Shown here in pieces: positions 17,935-28,160 of a stretch of DNA of 64,000 bases. The translations under genes and the position numbers were made by a program. Position 1 is the stretch's first letter. Each line of letters starts with the position of its first letter. The DNA comes from Cytophagales bacterium (lineage in GTDB: Bacteria; Bacteroidota; Bacteroidia; Cytophagales; UBA9547), in contig JAAFIH010000005.1 in assembly GCA_013297755.1 (NCBI GenBank), positions 62,001-126,000 of the forward strand. The letters are read 5' to 3'. The notes beneath the pieces are model-generated. The model was not told where the DNA came from and made no database searches. It saw nothing but the letters and a program-made list of their open reading frames with translations.

Positions 17935-20850
17935 TTACTTTTCTTTTAGGGTTACTCTGTCGGTAACTGCTGAACTCAAAATTTGATATAAAGATGGAAT
18001 TATTTTGTCGTCAATTCCAAAAGCTTTTAAAACAACTTTGTCAAAATTAATCCTATCTATACTTTTTAATTCTTCAAATACTGTTCCAATTTCTCTGTTT
18101 TTTAGTGGTAGAAATGCTGTTTTAATACTTTTTTTATCGTCCTTTGATAACTTATTTGGGTTTAATACTTTTAAAGATTTAAAATAATTAGCATTCAAAT
18201 CCAAAGCACCTAGACTCCTTGAAGTTCCTCTCATTTCAATAGTAAAAAAAGTGATTATTGAGTTTAGCAATGCAGTAATTAGCTCAATATCATATCCATT
18301 TTTTACAGTTATGGCAATAAGTCGCTGATCTATCGTAAACGGTATATTAGAAAACGAAAAGAAAAATCGTTCAAATGGGTTAATTGCCGTTACTATACTT
18401 GCTTGTTTGGGTCGCAATGAATACCAAAAGGGTTTATTTCCTTGACAAGATTCTTGAATTGTTTTTGTTCCATTTGAATTAAAGACTTCTTTGAATTTGA
18501 TTATCCAATTGTAGGCACCTTTATAGTCTTCTTTTAATTTGTCAAGTGGCAAATCACAAACAAAAAGATAATTTTCATAATTTCCACTAAATTCAAGGTT
18601 AGTCAATTCTTTTGGACTTTTGACATAAGGGACCAAAAATTTGTCTTCTATTTTATTTACTTTTAGCTCTTTTGCAGAAATTACAAACATATCATTCCAG
18701 CCTGTTCTTGCGCCTCTAAAAGCATCAATAACTTCAGGGAATAGTTGGATAATTTGGTTTTCAAATTTTTCAAAAAGTTGTGAGGAAATAAAGAAAGTAT
18801 CCCAATTTTCTTTTTGAGTGATTGATTTTAAAAGGTTGCTTTTTGAAACAATACTTACTGTTACCAAACCGTCTAATCGATGGTAAAGGTTTTCAAATGT
18901 TACATCTTTTATCCAATTTTTGTTTCTTGAATCAGAACACAAATCGATATCACTATAAAATTCTTCTATTTGTTTTAATTGAATTTCTATGTTTTCTTGT
19001 TCAAAATACTCTTCAAGTTTGAAATCTATGGTTATAAATTTAGTAGGATCTTCATTATTACAATGTTGATAAACAGAATAAATCGTTGAAACTTTTGAAT
19101 CTGAAAACCAATGTTCGGCATTACTTTTTACTATGTATTTTGTATGAAAATTGTCGAGTAAAAATCTTTTAAACTGAAAACCATATTCTTTTCCAAGCCA
19201 AGCATTTGAAGTTATTGCTGATAAATGTCCATTTGGTTTTAAAAAATGAATTGAATTGTAAATGCAATAAGTAAAATAATCTGCTCTTTCGTTAATTTTG
19301 AAAGTGTTATCTTTTAAAAATGCTTTTTGCTTTGTTTCAAATTTTTCTTTGAAGAATGCAGTTAAAATATCATTTGGAATATCCTCTTGCTGAATAAAAG
19401 GGAAATTACTGGAAATTGCATCAAATGTTGGTATTGGTTGTGTAATTAGTTTTGTGTAATCTCTAGAATCAGGAAATACGATTTGCTTTCCTGTTTCTAA
19501 ATTAAAATAATCATCTCTTATTACTCTTGGAAAATTATCTACATCTTTAACTTTCTGCTTATAAAGATTAATAACTGAAAGGATAGCAGGAAAATGTGAA
19601 ATATCGTTTCCCCAAATTTGGTTTAAAAGTTGAGAATGATTTGTGTTTACATGATAATTTAAAATTTGGTAAAATGAATTTAAAAATGTTCCTGTACCTG
19701 ATGTTGGGTCAAAAACTAAATCATTTGCTGTTTCTATGGCAGGAAATGCCACTAAATTTGAAAGTGTAGAAGATGTAAAATATTGCCCAAATTTTTGTTT
19801 TTCGTCTTTTGGAACCAAGTTTTCAAGTATTGTTCCAATTACATCTGTTGGTAATATTATGAAATCGAAGGTCGTTATTGTTTTGAACAAAGCAAAAATT
19901 GCTTGATTTACATTTGTATTAAAATCTATTTTGTCTGTAAAATAGGGCTGAAATACAGCCTGATAATCAATTCTGCTTGCATCGTCAAAGTAACTATCCA
20001 AAGTTTGCTTAATATTTGTGGAATTTTTGATTTCCATTTTTTTGAGGCTTCCAGATAAATTTTCCGATAATGTAAGATAGAAAATTATTTTGCCTATCAA
20101 ATTATAAAAACTAAATTTAGCTAAAACCTCTTCTTCAATAACATTTTCTCGTTTTCGAGAAGATGAAGCAAGTATTTTTAAAGTTGAACTTTCATAAATT
20201 TTCCAACGATTAAATTCTTTACGAAAAGGTGAGTTAGCACCTTTTAATATTTCAATTTCATTTTTGAATTGTGGCAAAATTATTTCAGATGCTTGCTTTA
20301 CTGCATCAATAAAATTTCCTGAAATATTTATTGCTTGCTTAAGTTCTCCACCAAGGTAGAGTTGTTCTAAGTGGTGTAAAATTTGCTTTAAACGAGTTCT
20401 TAGATTCTTTTCATTTTGTTTGTATTTGATTGGGTCAGCTAAATCCTCTCTTGTGTTTATGTTTTGCTCTTTGGTGTATTCTTTCAATTTTGAAATGCTA
20501 CCAATATTATAAGTATTATTTTCAATTTTCCAAATTATGGCTTCTGAGCCATTCCACGTTACAAAAGAATCAGATTTAAGTCTATCTGCTTTTTCAATGG
20601 CATTTAAAAGCATTTCATTATCATCAACGCTAGTATCAGGAAATTTTAATTCCCAACCATTAAAAACAATACCAGAAATTTTGTCTATAAAAAGTAAAAC
20701 GTCAGGAAATTTAGTTCTACCTGAGTCAAGTTTTATGCCTGTATCGTTTGTAGCATCTTGAAAAACAGTTTTTCCTTCTTTTATCTCTTCTTGAATCCAA
20801 CTTATTATTTGCCCTGCCCAAACCCTCTCGTTATATTTCATATTAATCAA
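17935..20850 (-). CDS. Type IIG-like restriction enzyme: PD-(D/E)XK nuclease fused to N6-adenine methylase
   Basis: 971 residues. The N-terminal nuclease domain has Pro49-Asp50 (KFPDVLLF) and Glu67-x-Lys69 (GWELKF), a PD-(D/E)XK signature. The methylase core has a motif X-like QKFGQYFTSS (about 353-362), motif I FDPTSGTGTF (380-389), and motif IV as SSNFPF (480-485), where most gamma-class enzymes read NPPY/F. The C-terminal 400 residues probably hold target recognition. The start overlaps the stop of the upstream methylase gene by 8 bases, so the two form an operon. The ATG at 20850 is used; a second Met three codons on is equally possible. Recognition site unknown. Confidence 0.85.
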   Translation of the reverse strand: MINMKYNERVWAGQIISWIQEEIKEGKTVFQDATNDTGIKLDSGRTKFPDVLLFIDKISGIVFNGWELKFPDTSVDDNEMLLNAIEKADRLKSDSFVTWNGSEAIIWKIENNTYNIGSISKLKEYTKEQNINTREDLADPIKYKQNEKNLRTRLKQILHHLEQLYLGGELKQAINISGNFIDAVKQASEIILPQFKNEIEILKGANSPFRKEFNRWKIYESSTLKILASSSRKRENVIEEEVLAKFSFYNLIGKIIFYLTLSENLSGSLKKMEIKNSTNIKQTLDSYFDDASRIDYQAVFQPYFTDKIDFNTNVNQAIFALFKTITTFDFIILPTDVIGTILENLVPKDEKQKFGQYFTSSTLSNLVAFPAIETANDLVFDPTSGTGTFLNSFYQILNYHVNTNHSQLLNQIWGNDISHFPAILSVINLYKQKVKDVDNFPRVIRDDYFNLETGKQIVFPDSRDYTKLITQPIPTFDAISSNFPFIQQEDIPNDILTAFFKEKFETKQKAFLKDNTFKINERADYFTYCIYNSIHFLKPNGHLSAITSNAWLGKEYGFQFKRFLLDNFHTKYIVKSNAEHWFSDSKVSTIYSVYQHCNNEDPTKFITIDFKLEEYFEQENIEIQLKQIEEFYSDIDLCSDSRNKNWIKDVTFENLYHRLDGLVTVSIVSKSNLLKSITQKENWDTFFISSQLFEKFENQIIQLFPEVIDAFRGARTGWNDMFVISAKELKVNKIEDKFLVPYVKSPKELTNLEFSGNYENYLFVCDLPLDKLKEDYKGAYNWIIKFKEVFNSNGTKTIQESCQGNKPFWYSLRPKQASIVTAINPFERFFFSFSNIPFTIDQRLIAITVKNGYDIELITALLNSIITFFTIEMRGTSRSLGALDLNANYFKSLKVLNPNKLSKDDKKSIKTAFLPLKNREIGTVFEELKSIDRINFDKVVLKAFGIDDKIIPSLYQILSSAVTDRVTLKEK

Positions 20851-21721
20851 CCCAATTGCTCAAAGATGAAAAAATATTTCTTGAATTTTCAATTCTATAT
20901 TTGCATATTTTTATATAGTCAATGGCTACTTTTTTATGTAGCAAAACATCTTCATTTTTTTCAATACCTATAAAATTTCTATTTTCTTGTACGGCTGCAA
21001 CTAAGAAACTTCCACTCCCACATGTATTATCAAGTACTATATCGCCTTCGTTAGTGTAAGTTCTAATTAAATAGCGACCAAGTTCAATAGGTTTTTGTGT
21101 AGGGTGATAAACAGTTCCTTCACTTTCGGCAGTTTTGTAGTGAACTACATCATTATAAAAATGAATGTCAGCTTCAGGACTCATTATATCGAAATCATCC
21201 TCTTCAGAATCTTCTAAAATGATAAAATCATTAGGATATCTTTCTCCATTGCTTTTTACATGTCGTGGTTTAAAATCCCCGTAGCTTCCTGTAAATTGGT
21301 CTTTTCTTATACCTTTGTCATAAGGCTCGCCTAGAGTCATTTGAGGATTATAAGTGGGTTGATTTTTGTAAAATACGCAAATATCTTCATGCTTTCTCAA
21401 AGGTTGCTTTTTTGCATTTAAAAAATTAGTTGCTTTAGATTTTACCCAAACTATTTTGTACTTAAATAACTTTTCATTACTTAAGATTAATTTTGCAGTA
21501 AATATTCCTTGTGCTGTTAAGGCAATACATCCATTATCAGTAATAATTCTTTCATATTGTTCCCAAAGTTTATTTAGGTCTATTATAGAATCCCATTTGT
21601 TTTGGGTTGTGCCATAAGGCAGATCACACAATATCATTTGTATAGATTTGGCAGGAAAACCTTTCATAACCTCTAAACAATCTCCTTGTATAACTTTATT
21701 CTTATAATTTTCAATACTCAT
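20843..21721 (-). CDS. Beta-class DNA adenine/cytosine-N4 methyltransferase
   Basis: 292 residues. Motif IV comes first (CDLPYGTT, Asp33 to Thr39; DLPY where many have DPPY) and the SAM-binding motif I comes last (LDNTCGSGSFLVAAV, about 228-242, followed by FIGIEKNE). This order defines the beta class. Enzymes with DLPYGTT are common in R-M systems and phages. It is the first gene of a two-gene operon with the fused nuclease-methylase, so it probably modifies the second strand or an overlapping site (inference). Confidence 0.88.
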   Translation of the reverse strand: MSIENYKNKVIQGDCLEVMKGFPAKSIQMILCDLPYGTTQNKWDSIIDLNKLWEQYERIITDNGCIALTAQGIFTAKLILSNEKLFKYKIVWVKSKATNFLNAKKQPLRKHEDICVFYKNQPTYNPQMTLGEPYDKGIRKDQFTGSYGDFKPRHVKSNGERYPNDFIILEDSEEDDFDIMSPEADIHFYNDVVHYKTAESEGTVYHPTQKPIELGRYLIRTYTNEGDIVLDNTCGSGSFLVAAVQENRNFIGIEKNEDVLLHKKVAIDYIKICKYRIENSRNIFSSLSNWVD

Positions 21722-21866
21722 TTTTACATCATCTATTGAAATATAAAGTTACAAAAAATAATAATTTTATTTTACATTTATTTTTTAATTAAAGTTGATT
21801 TTTGATTTTAACTCTTTAAATGCTTTTATTTTTAAGAATATTTGAAATAAGAAATTTTTAATTCAT

Positions 21867-22997
21867 TTATTTTTCATTCAATCTCAAAGCTTGATGATAC
21901 ACTTTCTCGTATAAAGGTAATATATTGGCAATATCAAAAAGTTTTGCTCTCGACAAAGCTCCTTGTTTGAATCTTTTTAAGTTGGCATCGTCAAGTACAA
22001 AAAGTGCGTTTTGGGCCATAGTTGCTACATCGCCTACAGGGCTCAAAAAACCAGTTTCGCCATTGATATTGAGCTCTGGTATGCCACCAGCGTCAGACGA
22101 AATCACGGGTACTTCGCACGCCATAGCCTCTAAGGCTGCCAACCCAAAACTCTCTGATTCTGAGGGCAATATAAACAAATCGCCAACCGAAAGCACCTCT
22201 TCTACGGCTTCTAATTTGCCCAAAAATCGTACATCGTTGCAAATTTGGTAATCTCTGCACATTTGCTCGGCCATTTGTCGCTCGGGTCCATCGCCTATCA
22301 TCAGTAATTTTGATGGTATTTTAGAATGAATTTTGAAAAATACTTCTATCACATCCTCTACCCTTTTTACTTTTCTAAAATTAGACGTATGCACAATTAA
22401 TTTTTCGTTGTTTGGGCATATTGCATTTTTAAAATGGTCTTTTTTTTGTTTAGAAAAACGAGTAAGATCTATAAAATTTGGAACAACTACAATTTCTCGA
22501 TTGATAGCAAAATGATTGTAAGTATCTTGTTTTAAATTTTCGGACACAGAAGTTACAATATCAGACTGGTTGATACTAAATGTAACTACTGGCTCATAAG
22601 ATGGATTTTTGCCTACAAGTGTAATATCAGTGCCATGAAGGGTTGTAATGACTGGTATATGTATGTTTTTGGTTTTCAATATTTGCTTGGCCATATAAGC
22701 AGCTGAGGCATGCGGTATGGCGTAGTGAACATGTAATAAATCGAGTTTTTCGTATTCAACTACATTTACCATTTTGCTTGCTAAAGCAAGCTCATAAGGA
22801 GTATAATCAAAAAGTGGATAATCATACACATCAACCTCGTGATAAAAAATATTTTCGTTGAAAAAATCTAATCTGCCAGGTTTTGAATAAGTAATAAAAT
22901 GTACTTTATGTCCATTTCGGGCAAGTGCTTTGCCAAGTTCTGTAGCCACTACACCACTGCCCCCAAAGGTTGGATAACATACAATTCCTATTTTCAT
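21867..22997 (-). CDS. bshA: N-acetyl-alpha-D-glucosaminyl L-malate synthase (bacillithiol pathway)
   Basis: 376 residues, a GT4-family glycosyltransferase. The N-terminus MKIGIVCYPTFGGSGVVATELG with later HVHYAIPHASAAYMA and TTLHGTDITLVG is the typical BshA text and sets it apart from other GT4 enzymes. The C-terminal domain has the donor-binding MIGDGPER and the E-x7-E segment SESESFGLAALEAMACEVPV. It joins UDP-GlcNAc to L-malate, the first step of bacillithiol synthesis in the cytoplasm. It is monocistronic; no bshB or bshC lies in the window. Confidence 0.95.
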   Translation of the reverse strand: MKIGIVCYPTFGGSGVVATELGKALARNGHKVHFITYSKPGRLDFFNENIFYHEVDVYDYPLFDYTPYELALASKMVNVVEYEKLDLLHVHYAIPHASAAYMAKQILKTKNIHIPVITTLHGTDITLVGKNPSYEPVVTFSINQSDIVTSVSENLKQDTYNHFAINREIVVVPNFIDLTRFSKQKKDHFKNAICPNNEKLIVHTSNFRKVKRVEDVIEVFFKIHSKIPSKLLMIGDGPERQMAEQMCRDYQICNDVRFLGKLEAVEEVLSVGDLFILPSESESFGLAALEAMACEVPVISSDAGGIPELNINGETGFLSPVGDVATMAQNALFVLDDANLKRFKQGALSRAKLFDIANILPLYEKVYHQALRLNEK

Positions 22998-23321
22998 TCA
23001 TTTTACTTTTGTGTATTGATAACCTTTAATTGTAGTATATTGTTCCATGTTGGATTATTAAATGAATTTTTGGTGTTAAAGAAACTTCTAAAAATCTCAC
23101 ATTTATTTTCAAAAGCCCTACCCAGACCAATAATACAACCACAGAATCCAAAATGGAGATTCATAAGATTTGAAATTTTTGTAAGTTGCCTTAAATTTTT
23201 TTGTTAATTTTTTTTAAATAAAACAGAAATATTTATCAATTAAATTATTAATTTTAAAGTGTTTAAAATATTTTTGAATACATTTATGTAATATAACCTT
23301 AGACCAATAAATCTAAATAAG
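22998..23321. other. Non-coding gap between divergent genes
   Basis: 324 AT-rich bases. A possible -7 box TATTTTTG (23269-23276) lies 46 bases upstream of the gene at 23322. Nothing else was seen. Confidence 0.4.
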
Positions 23322-23726
23322 ATGAATACAAGTATATTCAAATCAGACTATATAGAAATCTTTTTATCCTCAAATAAAGATATTCTATTTGCACAATGGC
23401 TCAATAAATCGTTATTACACGAAGATTTTAAGAAAAGTGTCGAGATGGTAGCTAAGCTATTGGCCGACAATGGTAGAACTGCTATGTTGGTAGATGCTCA
23501 GGGTTTTAAATATGTGGCTTCTACAGAAGTTTTGGCTTGGCATGATACCCAAATTGTACCTAAATATATCAAGGCTGGGCTCAAAAAAATAGCTTTTATA
23601 CAACCTGCCAGTTTTTTTACAGAGCTTAGTACCAAAAAAATATTTGAGCAAGAAAAAGCCTCCAACGAAATGAAGCAGGCATTTTTCAAAACCGAAAAAG
23701 AAGCCATAGACTGGCTTACAACGTAG
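23322..23726 (+). CDS. Small STAS/SpoIIAA-like domain protein
   Basis: 134 residues with no signal peptide or membrane segment. The layout matches SpoIIAA/STAS-like Bacteroidota proteins: an N-terminal strand with FKSDYIEIFLS, a central AMLVDAQGFKYV strand, a KIAFIQPASFF strand, and the C-terminal signature FKTEKEAIDWLT. Such proteins are often small stand-alone regulators, but their partners are unknown. It stands alone between bshA and the decayed R-M operon. Confidence 0.6.
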   Translation: MNTSIFKSDYIEIFLSSNKDILFAQWLNKSLLHEDFKKSVEMVAKLLADNGRTAMLVDAQGFKYVASTEVLAWHDTQIVPKYIKAGLKKIAFIQPASFFTELSTKKIFEQEKASNEMKQAFFKTEKEAIDWLTT

Positions 23727-23830
23727 TTTTATTTTATTTTATAATTAAAGACAATAACTTATAAATAGCATTTTTCGATTTTCAAAAAACTTCACGCTAG
23801 TTAATTCTAATGTTTTGGTAAAACTTTTTT

Positions 23831-23942
23831 GGGCTTAGCGAAGGTAGTGGGTTAGAAAGCATCAAAGTTCAAATTTAGTACAAGTGCTAATAGAAAGTAC
23901 AAATGCTCAATTTAGCACTAAATTCCCACTTTTGCCAAACCC
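23831..23942. repeat. About 112-bp imperfect palindrome (attC-like), copy 1
   Basis: The left arm GGGCTTAGCGAAGGTAGTGG (23831-23850) pairs imperfectly with the right arm CCCACTTTTGCCAAACCC (23925-23942). The inner part has a second pair around TTTAGTACAAGTGCTA and TTTAGCACTAAA. A related element sits at 45124-45234, and a half-copy near 46473-46492. The right arm lies inside the 3' end of the methylase remnant. Confidence 0.6.
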
Positions 23943-25075
23943 ATATTGTGTGCAGTGCTTGTTTCAGCTAAATATTTGTATTCACACTTTGAAGTAAAAA
24001 GGTCGCCCTCAATTGTGTCAAGTTTTGTTATTATTGCTTTTAATGCTTCTTCTGACTGGTCAATGCCTATCCATTGTCTGCCGTTTTTTTGAGCAGCTTT
24101 TAGGGTTGTTCCTGAACCTGCAAAGCAGTCTAAAACAATACTATTTTCGTTTGAAGAAGTTTTAATAATTAAGTCTAGTAAATCAGCATTTTTTTCAGTT
24201 GGATAAACTGGATATTGTGAATCTTTAAATTCCCAAATGTCTTACATTCTTTTCCCATCTTGTTCGTCTAAATAAATTTTTTTTCTTGGGTTTCCTTTAT
24301 CACTCCATTCAATTAAGCCTTCTTTGTCTAACTGTTCTAAAACTGACACATCGCTTCTCCAATGTCTGCCTTGAGGTGGCAAAATTCCTTTAAATGATTG
24401 TGAAGTTTTACCATTTGTTTCTCCTGGTGCATGTAATGGAATAGTCGTATATCTTCGATCATTTTCTATTTTTGGAAATAGTTTTATTTTATCTTCTTCT
24501 GTATATGGTGTTTTGGGTTCGTTCCAAATTAAGTTTTCAGACTTAGAATAAAACAAAATCAAGTCTTTCATGTTGCCATACCCTTTACGAGCAAAATTTT
24601 TAGGATTACATTTTACTCTTGTTATGTCATTTCTGAAATTTTCAATTCCAAAAATTTCATCCATTACAATTTTTACATAATGTCCAATTTTGTAATCTAT
24701 ATGTAAGTAAATTGAACCTTTGTCAGATAATAGCATATTTAATAAAACTAAGCGATCTCTTATAAATTCAATAAATTCAAATCCTTTTAAAGTGTCAGTA
24801 TAAGCGACTGTACCGTTGTTACTATTACTAATGGTACTTGCTCTGCCGTTGGTTATAGTAAAAGTATTATTTGTTGCAAAAGGTGGGTCAATATATATTA
24901 AATCTATTTTGCCTGCTAAATTATGTTTTGTGATAAGTTGCTTTAATGCTTCTAAATTATTAGCTTGAATAAGAAGATTTGGGTTAAGGCTTGAATTAAT
25001 TTGTTCCAATTCAATTTCTGAAATACTATTAAATATTTCAGTTTCTGTTTTTTTATTTAAGTAGTTTAGTTGCAT
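23918..25075 (-). pseudogene. Beta-class DNA methyltransferase interrupted by an in-frame TAA
   Basis: The frame from 25075 encodes 277 residues with motif IV IDPPFATNN (about 82-90) and stops at TAA (24242-24244) after GKRM. The same frame then runs on without shift for 107 codons (24241 to 23918) with DIWEFKDSQYPVYPTEKN and the SAM-binding motif LDCFAGSGTTLKAA. Family members read GKR-x-Q-DIWEF here, so a single CAA to TAA change fits best. The full product would be 385 residues. The stop separates the catalytic and SAM-binding halves, so the enzyme is probably inactive unless the stop is read through. It begins 5 bases after the nuclease gene. Confidence 0.85.
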
Positions 25076-25080
25076 AGAAT

Positions 25081-25862
25081 TTAGATTTGGTATAAAAATT
25101 CACGCAGAACTAAACTGCTCAATATGTTTAATTCTTTGTACTTGGTTGTAATATTCTTGTACATTTTATTATTACCTTTAATGTACAAAACGCCATCAAG
25201 AATTGCAATTTTAATAGCTTTTACTCCTTTACTTTGAACAGTACTAATTGCATCATTAAATTGTGCATTTTGGTGTCCACCAAAATCTGTTAAAAATTTA
25301 GCTTCACCAATTACATATTTACCATTGAAACGACCAATAAAATCAAGTCCTTTGGGGTGTTTATAATTTAATTCGTTGGAAGCAAAATCCATTAATTGTT
25401 TGTCGCTACCATTTAAAATCGCATCGTCTTTGGTACTTATGAATTCTTCTAAAGTAACTGGTTGAATACCTAAAGATTTGCTATTTGTCCATCTCCTAAA
25501 AAACGGTCCTATTTGTCTGTTAGTTTCTTTTGGTTCACTACAACGTTCAAATATCTTGTCAAGGCCCATTTCATAAATTCGTCCACAAATACGATTGATA
25601 GTTTTGGGGTTTCTTAAAATAGAAGTAGCGTCTCTTTTTAAATAAGCTACATAACTATCTTTTATGGGAAACAAGTCAAGTTTCAAAAACTCAGTAATTA
25701 ATGCTTCGTTGTCTTGTTTATTAAAGGCAATCTCAATATTTATCAACGTTCTGTATTTATTTCTCTAATTCCATCTGGAATTGTTGGATATACATGAAAA
25801 AGGTCGTCTAAATATGACCTTTGATTTGCGTACTCAATACTTAATTCTGTCCAATAATTCAT
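25081..25862 (-). pseudogene. Type II restriction endonuclease, PD-(D/E)XK, apparently frameshifted near its N-terminus
   Basis: The main frame (25746 to 25081, 221 residues from TTG) has a PD-(D/E)XK-type core: LDFIGRFNGKYVIGEAKF, with Asp in LDF and Glu-x-Lys in EAK. Immediately upstream, another frame (25862 to 25743) encodes 39 residues starting MNYWTELSIEYANQRSY and ending INTER-stop. Adding one G at the junction (CGTTG to CGTTGG) gives INTER-W-INIEIAF and one 260-residue protein, which looks like the natural length. A single-base deletion is the simplest reading. An alternative is a short active form from TTG. It is related in layout to small Type II enzymes (Tsp45I-like at best, weak). 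Confidence 0.7.
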
Positions 25863-25988
25863 GTTGCAAAGATATTGATTTTTCTTGGTTTTGTTTAGTT
25901 GTTTATCTTTAAGCACGGACTTTCATGGCATTGCGTAAAACACCCAAATAGCAGAAGTTAAAATGAACTTAGGTTTTTAGTGTTAGCA

Positions 25989-27830
25989 TTATTCAAACAT
26001 TTCTTTTATTTTATTTATATCAAAACTTACTATTGTAAAACTACCATCAGGAGCATAACTTGGATTTTGGCTGCTTAGTAATAGTTCTATTAAGTTTTGC
26101 ATTTCTTGTATGCTAAGTTTAGTGCCTTTTTTTATGGCTAGTTTTTTTGCTAATGAGCGAGCCAAATTTTCGTTGGTAGGTAGTTTAAGACTAGCCTTAT
26201 TTTCTTTGAACTGAGATATAAATCCTTCAAAAAGGGTTTTTTCGGTACCTGCACGCACATCTGCAGGAATACCATTGATTACGATAGTATTTTTTTCGAG
26301 TACAGAAAATGAAAAACCTAAAGAATGAATTTGTACCTTTAAATCAATAATAAGCTCAAAGTCGCTGGCAGAAAGTTCGATTGTAAGCGGAAAAAGAAAT
26401 TGTTGTGAAGCGCCAAATTTAGACTCTATTGTTTTATTAAATTTTTCATATAACACCCTTTCGTGTGCAGCTTGTTGGTCGATAATCATCATTCCAGCTC
26501 TTGTTTGAGTGATTATATAGCTATGATGAATCTGAAATAGGGTATTGTGCTCGGCCTTGATTTCTGATTGTTCAATATTATGTATGTTATCAAAATTACT
26601 AACAAATTTTAGTTCTATGTTTTCTTGACTGCTCATTTGTGTTTGATTTAGAGTTTTTGAGGCCATATTTTGATATAATTCTTGCCAATGTTGTGTTGGT
26701 TTTTTTTCATTATTATTACTCTTCCATTCATTAGCATTTTCATTATTTGTATTTGTATTAGTATAATTATGTTTTGTATTTTTTGTAAAATGAGCAAACA
26801 TTTCATTGTTTACATTTTCCGAAAAATTGATAGTTTGTAGATTTGCTTGTGCCAAGGCTTTGCGAACTGCCGAATTTATGATTTGGAATACAGTACGCTC
26901 ATCGTCAAACTTGATTTCAGTTTTGGTTGGGTGCACATTTATATCTATATGTTTGGGGTCGATTTCTAAAAATAAAACATAAAAAGGATGTTCGGCAGGG
27001 TCTATCAATCCATCAAAACATTCTTTTACTGCATAATGTAATAAATGATGTTTTATAAAACGCTTGTTTGCAAAAAAATACTGGTCGCCTCTTTTTCTTT
27101 TTGCACAATCAGGTTTGCCAACATAGCCTGTTATTTTAAGATAAGAGGTTGTTTCTTGGCATACAGAAAGTTGGTTTTTGAATTGGTTTCCATAAAGTGC
27201 CAATATGCGCTGTGCAAGTTTACCACCTGCAAGTTGATAAATTTCGTCATCGTTGTTTACAAATGTAAAACTAATATTAGGATGGGCTAGGGCAATTCTA
27301 AAAAATTCGTCTTGAATGTGGCCAAATTCTACAGTATTGTTTTTTAAGAAATTTCTTCTGGCTGGCACATTAAAAAACAAATTTTTTACCAAAATAGACG
27401 TTCCTTTTGATGTTTGCGTAGGCTGAAGGTTGATTATTTGCGAACCCTCAATTTGTATAAAAGTACCAGTTTCGTCAGTTTCTTTTCTGGTTTTCAATTC
27501 TAATTGAGCAACAGCAGCAATCGAGGCCAAAGCTTCGCCCCTAAAACCCATTGTCATTATAGTAAATAAGTCGTTTGTTGAGCTTATTTTGGATGTTGCA
27601 TGGCGTTCAAAACTCATGCGAGCATCTTTTTCGCTCATACCAGAGCCATTATCTAAGACCTGAATCCATGTTTTGCCACCTTCTTTTACAATTAATTTAA
27701 TGTTTGTAGCTTGAGCGTCTATGGCATTTTCTAAAAGTTCTTTTACAACAGATGCTGGTCTCTGTACGACCTCGCCTGCAGCAATTTGATTTGCAAGTGA
27801 TTCAGGTAAAAGTTTGATTAAATCTGCCAT
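25989..27830 (-). CDS. mutL: DNA mismatch repair protein MutL
   Basis: 613 residues. The N-terminal GHKL ATPase has ENAIDA (Asn35 binds Mg-ATP), DNGSGM, RHATSKI and GFRGEALASI. A long, Asn-rich, low-complexity linker (about 340-420) leads to the C-terminal dimerisation/endonuclease domain with DQQAAHERVLYEKF, a variant of the DQHAx2Ex4E nuclease motif in which the His is Gln. MutL couples MutS mismatch recognition to strand incision. It is upstream of, and same strand as, the decayed R-M operon (126-base gap), and may or may not share a transcript with it. Confidence 0.96.
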   Translation of the reverse strand: MADLIKLLPESLANQIAAGEVVQRPASVVKELLENAIDAQATNIKLIVKEGGKTWIQVLDNGSGMSEKDARMSFERHATSKISSTNDLFTIMTMGFRGEALASIAAVAQLELKTRKETDETGTFIQIEGSQIINLQPTQTSKGTSILVKNLFFNVPARRNFLKNNTVEFGHIQDEFFRIALAHPNISFTFVNNDDEIYQLAGGKLAQRILALYGNQFKNQLSVCQETTSYLKITGYVGKPDCAKRKRGDQYFFANKRFIKHHLLHYAVKECFDGLIDPAEHPFYVLFLEIDPKHIDINVHPTKTEIKFDDERTVFQIINSAVRKALAQANLQTINFSENVNNEMFAHFTKNTKHNYTNTNTNNENANEWKSNNNEKKPTQHWQELYQNMASKTLNQTQMSSQENIELKFVSNFDNIHNIEQSEIKAEHNTLFQIHHSYIITQTRAGMMIIDQQAAHERVLYEKFNKTIESKFGASQQFLFPLTIELSASDFELIIDLKVQIHSLGFSFSVLEKNTIVINGIPADVRAGTEKTLFEGFISQFKENKASLKLPTNENLARSLAKKLAIKKGTKLSIQEMQNLIELLLSSQNPSYAPDGSFTIVSFDINKIKEMFE

Positions 27831-27867
27831 GTGTGTATGTGAATTGATAAAATAATATATTTAGAAA

Positions 27868-27960
27868 TCAATGTCGTTTACTTAATCTTTTTTTATTACC
27901 TCTATCTTAGTCTTTCTCCAAAGGAGAAAGTTAATCTGATTTTTAAGTAAACAACATTGA
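27868..27960. mobile_element. MITE-like element family 1, copy A
   Basis: 93 bp. Terminal inverted repeats TCAATGTCGTTTACTTAA and its partner match at 17 of 18 bases. A perfect inner hairpin CTTTCTCC-AAA-GGAGAAAG sits at its centre. Four related copies are at 32032, 32936, 42903 and 50583. No coding capacity. Confidence 0.85.
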
Positions 27961-28160
27961 TTTAGAAATCCAAATTATATATTATAAAAGTTAGAATTAA
28001 ATTTATTACTTAGGAATGGCATTAAAATTGCTTTTATAAATTTTTTGATAAATTAAATATGTATTAATTTTTGATATTTTATATTTGTTAGTGTATATTT
28101 ATTTTTATTAACTTATTACTTTTGGTATAAATTTATTTTTGATATTATAAAAAAGATTAT

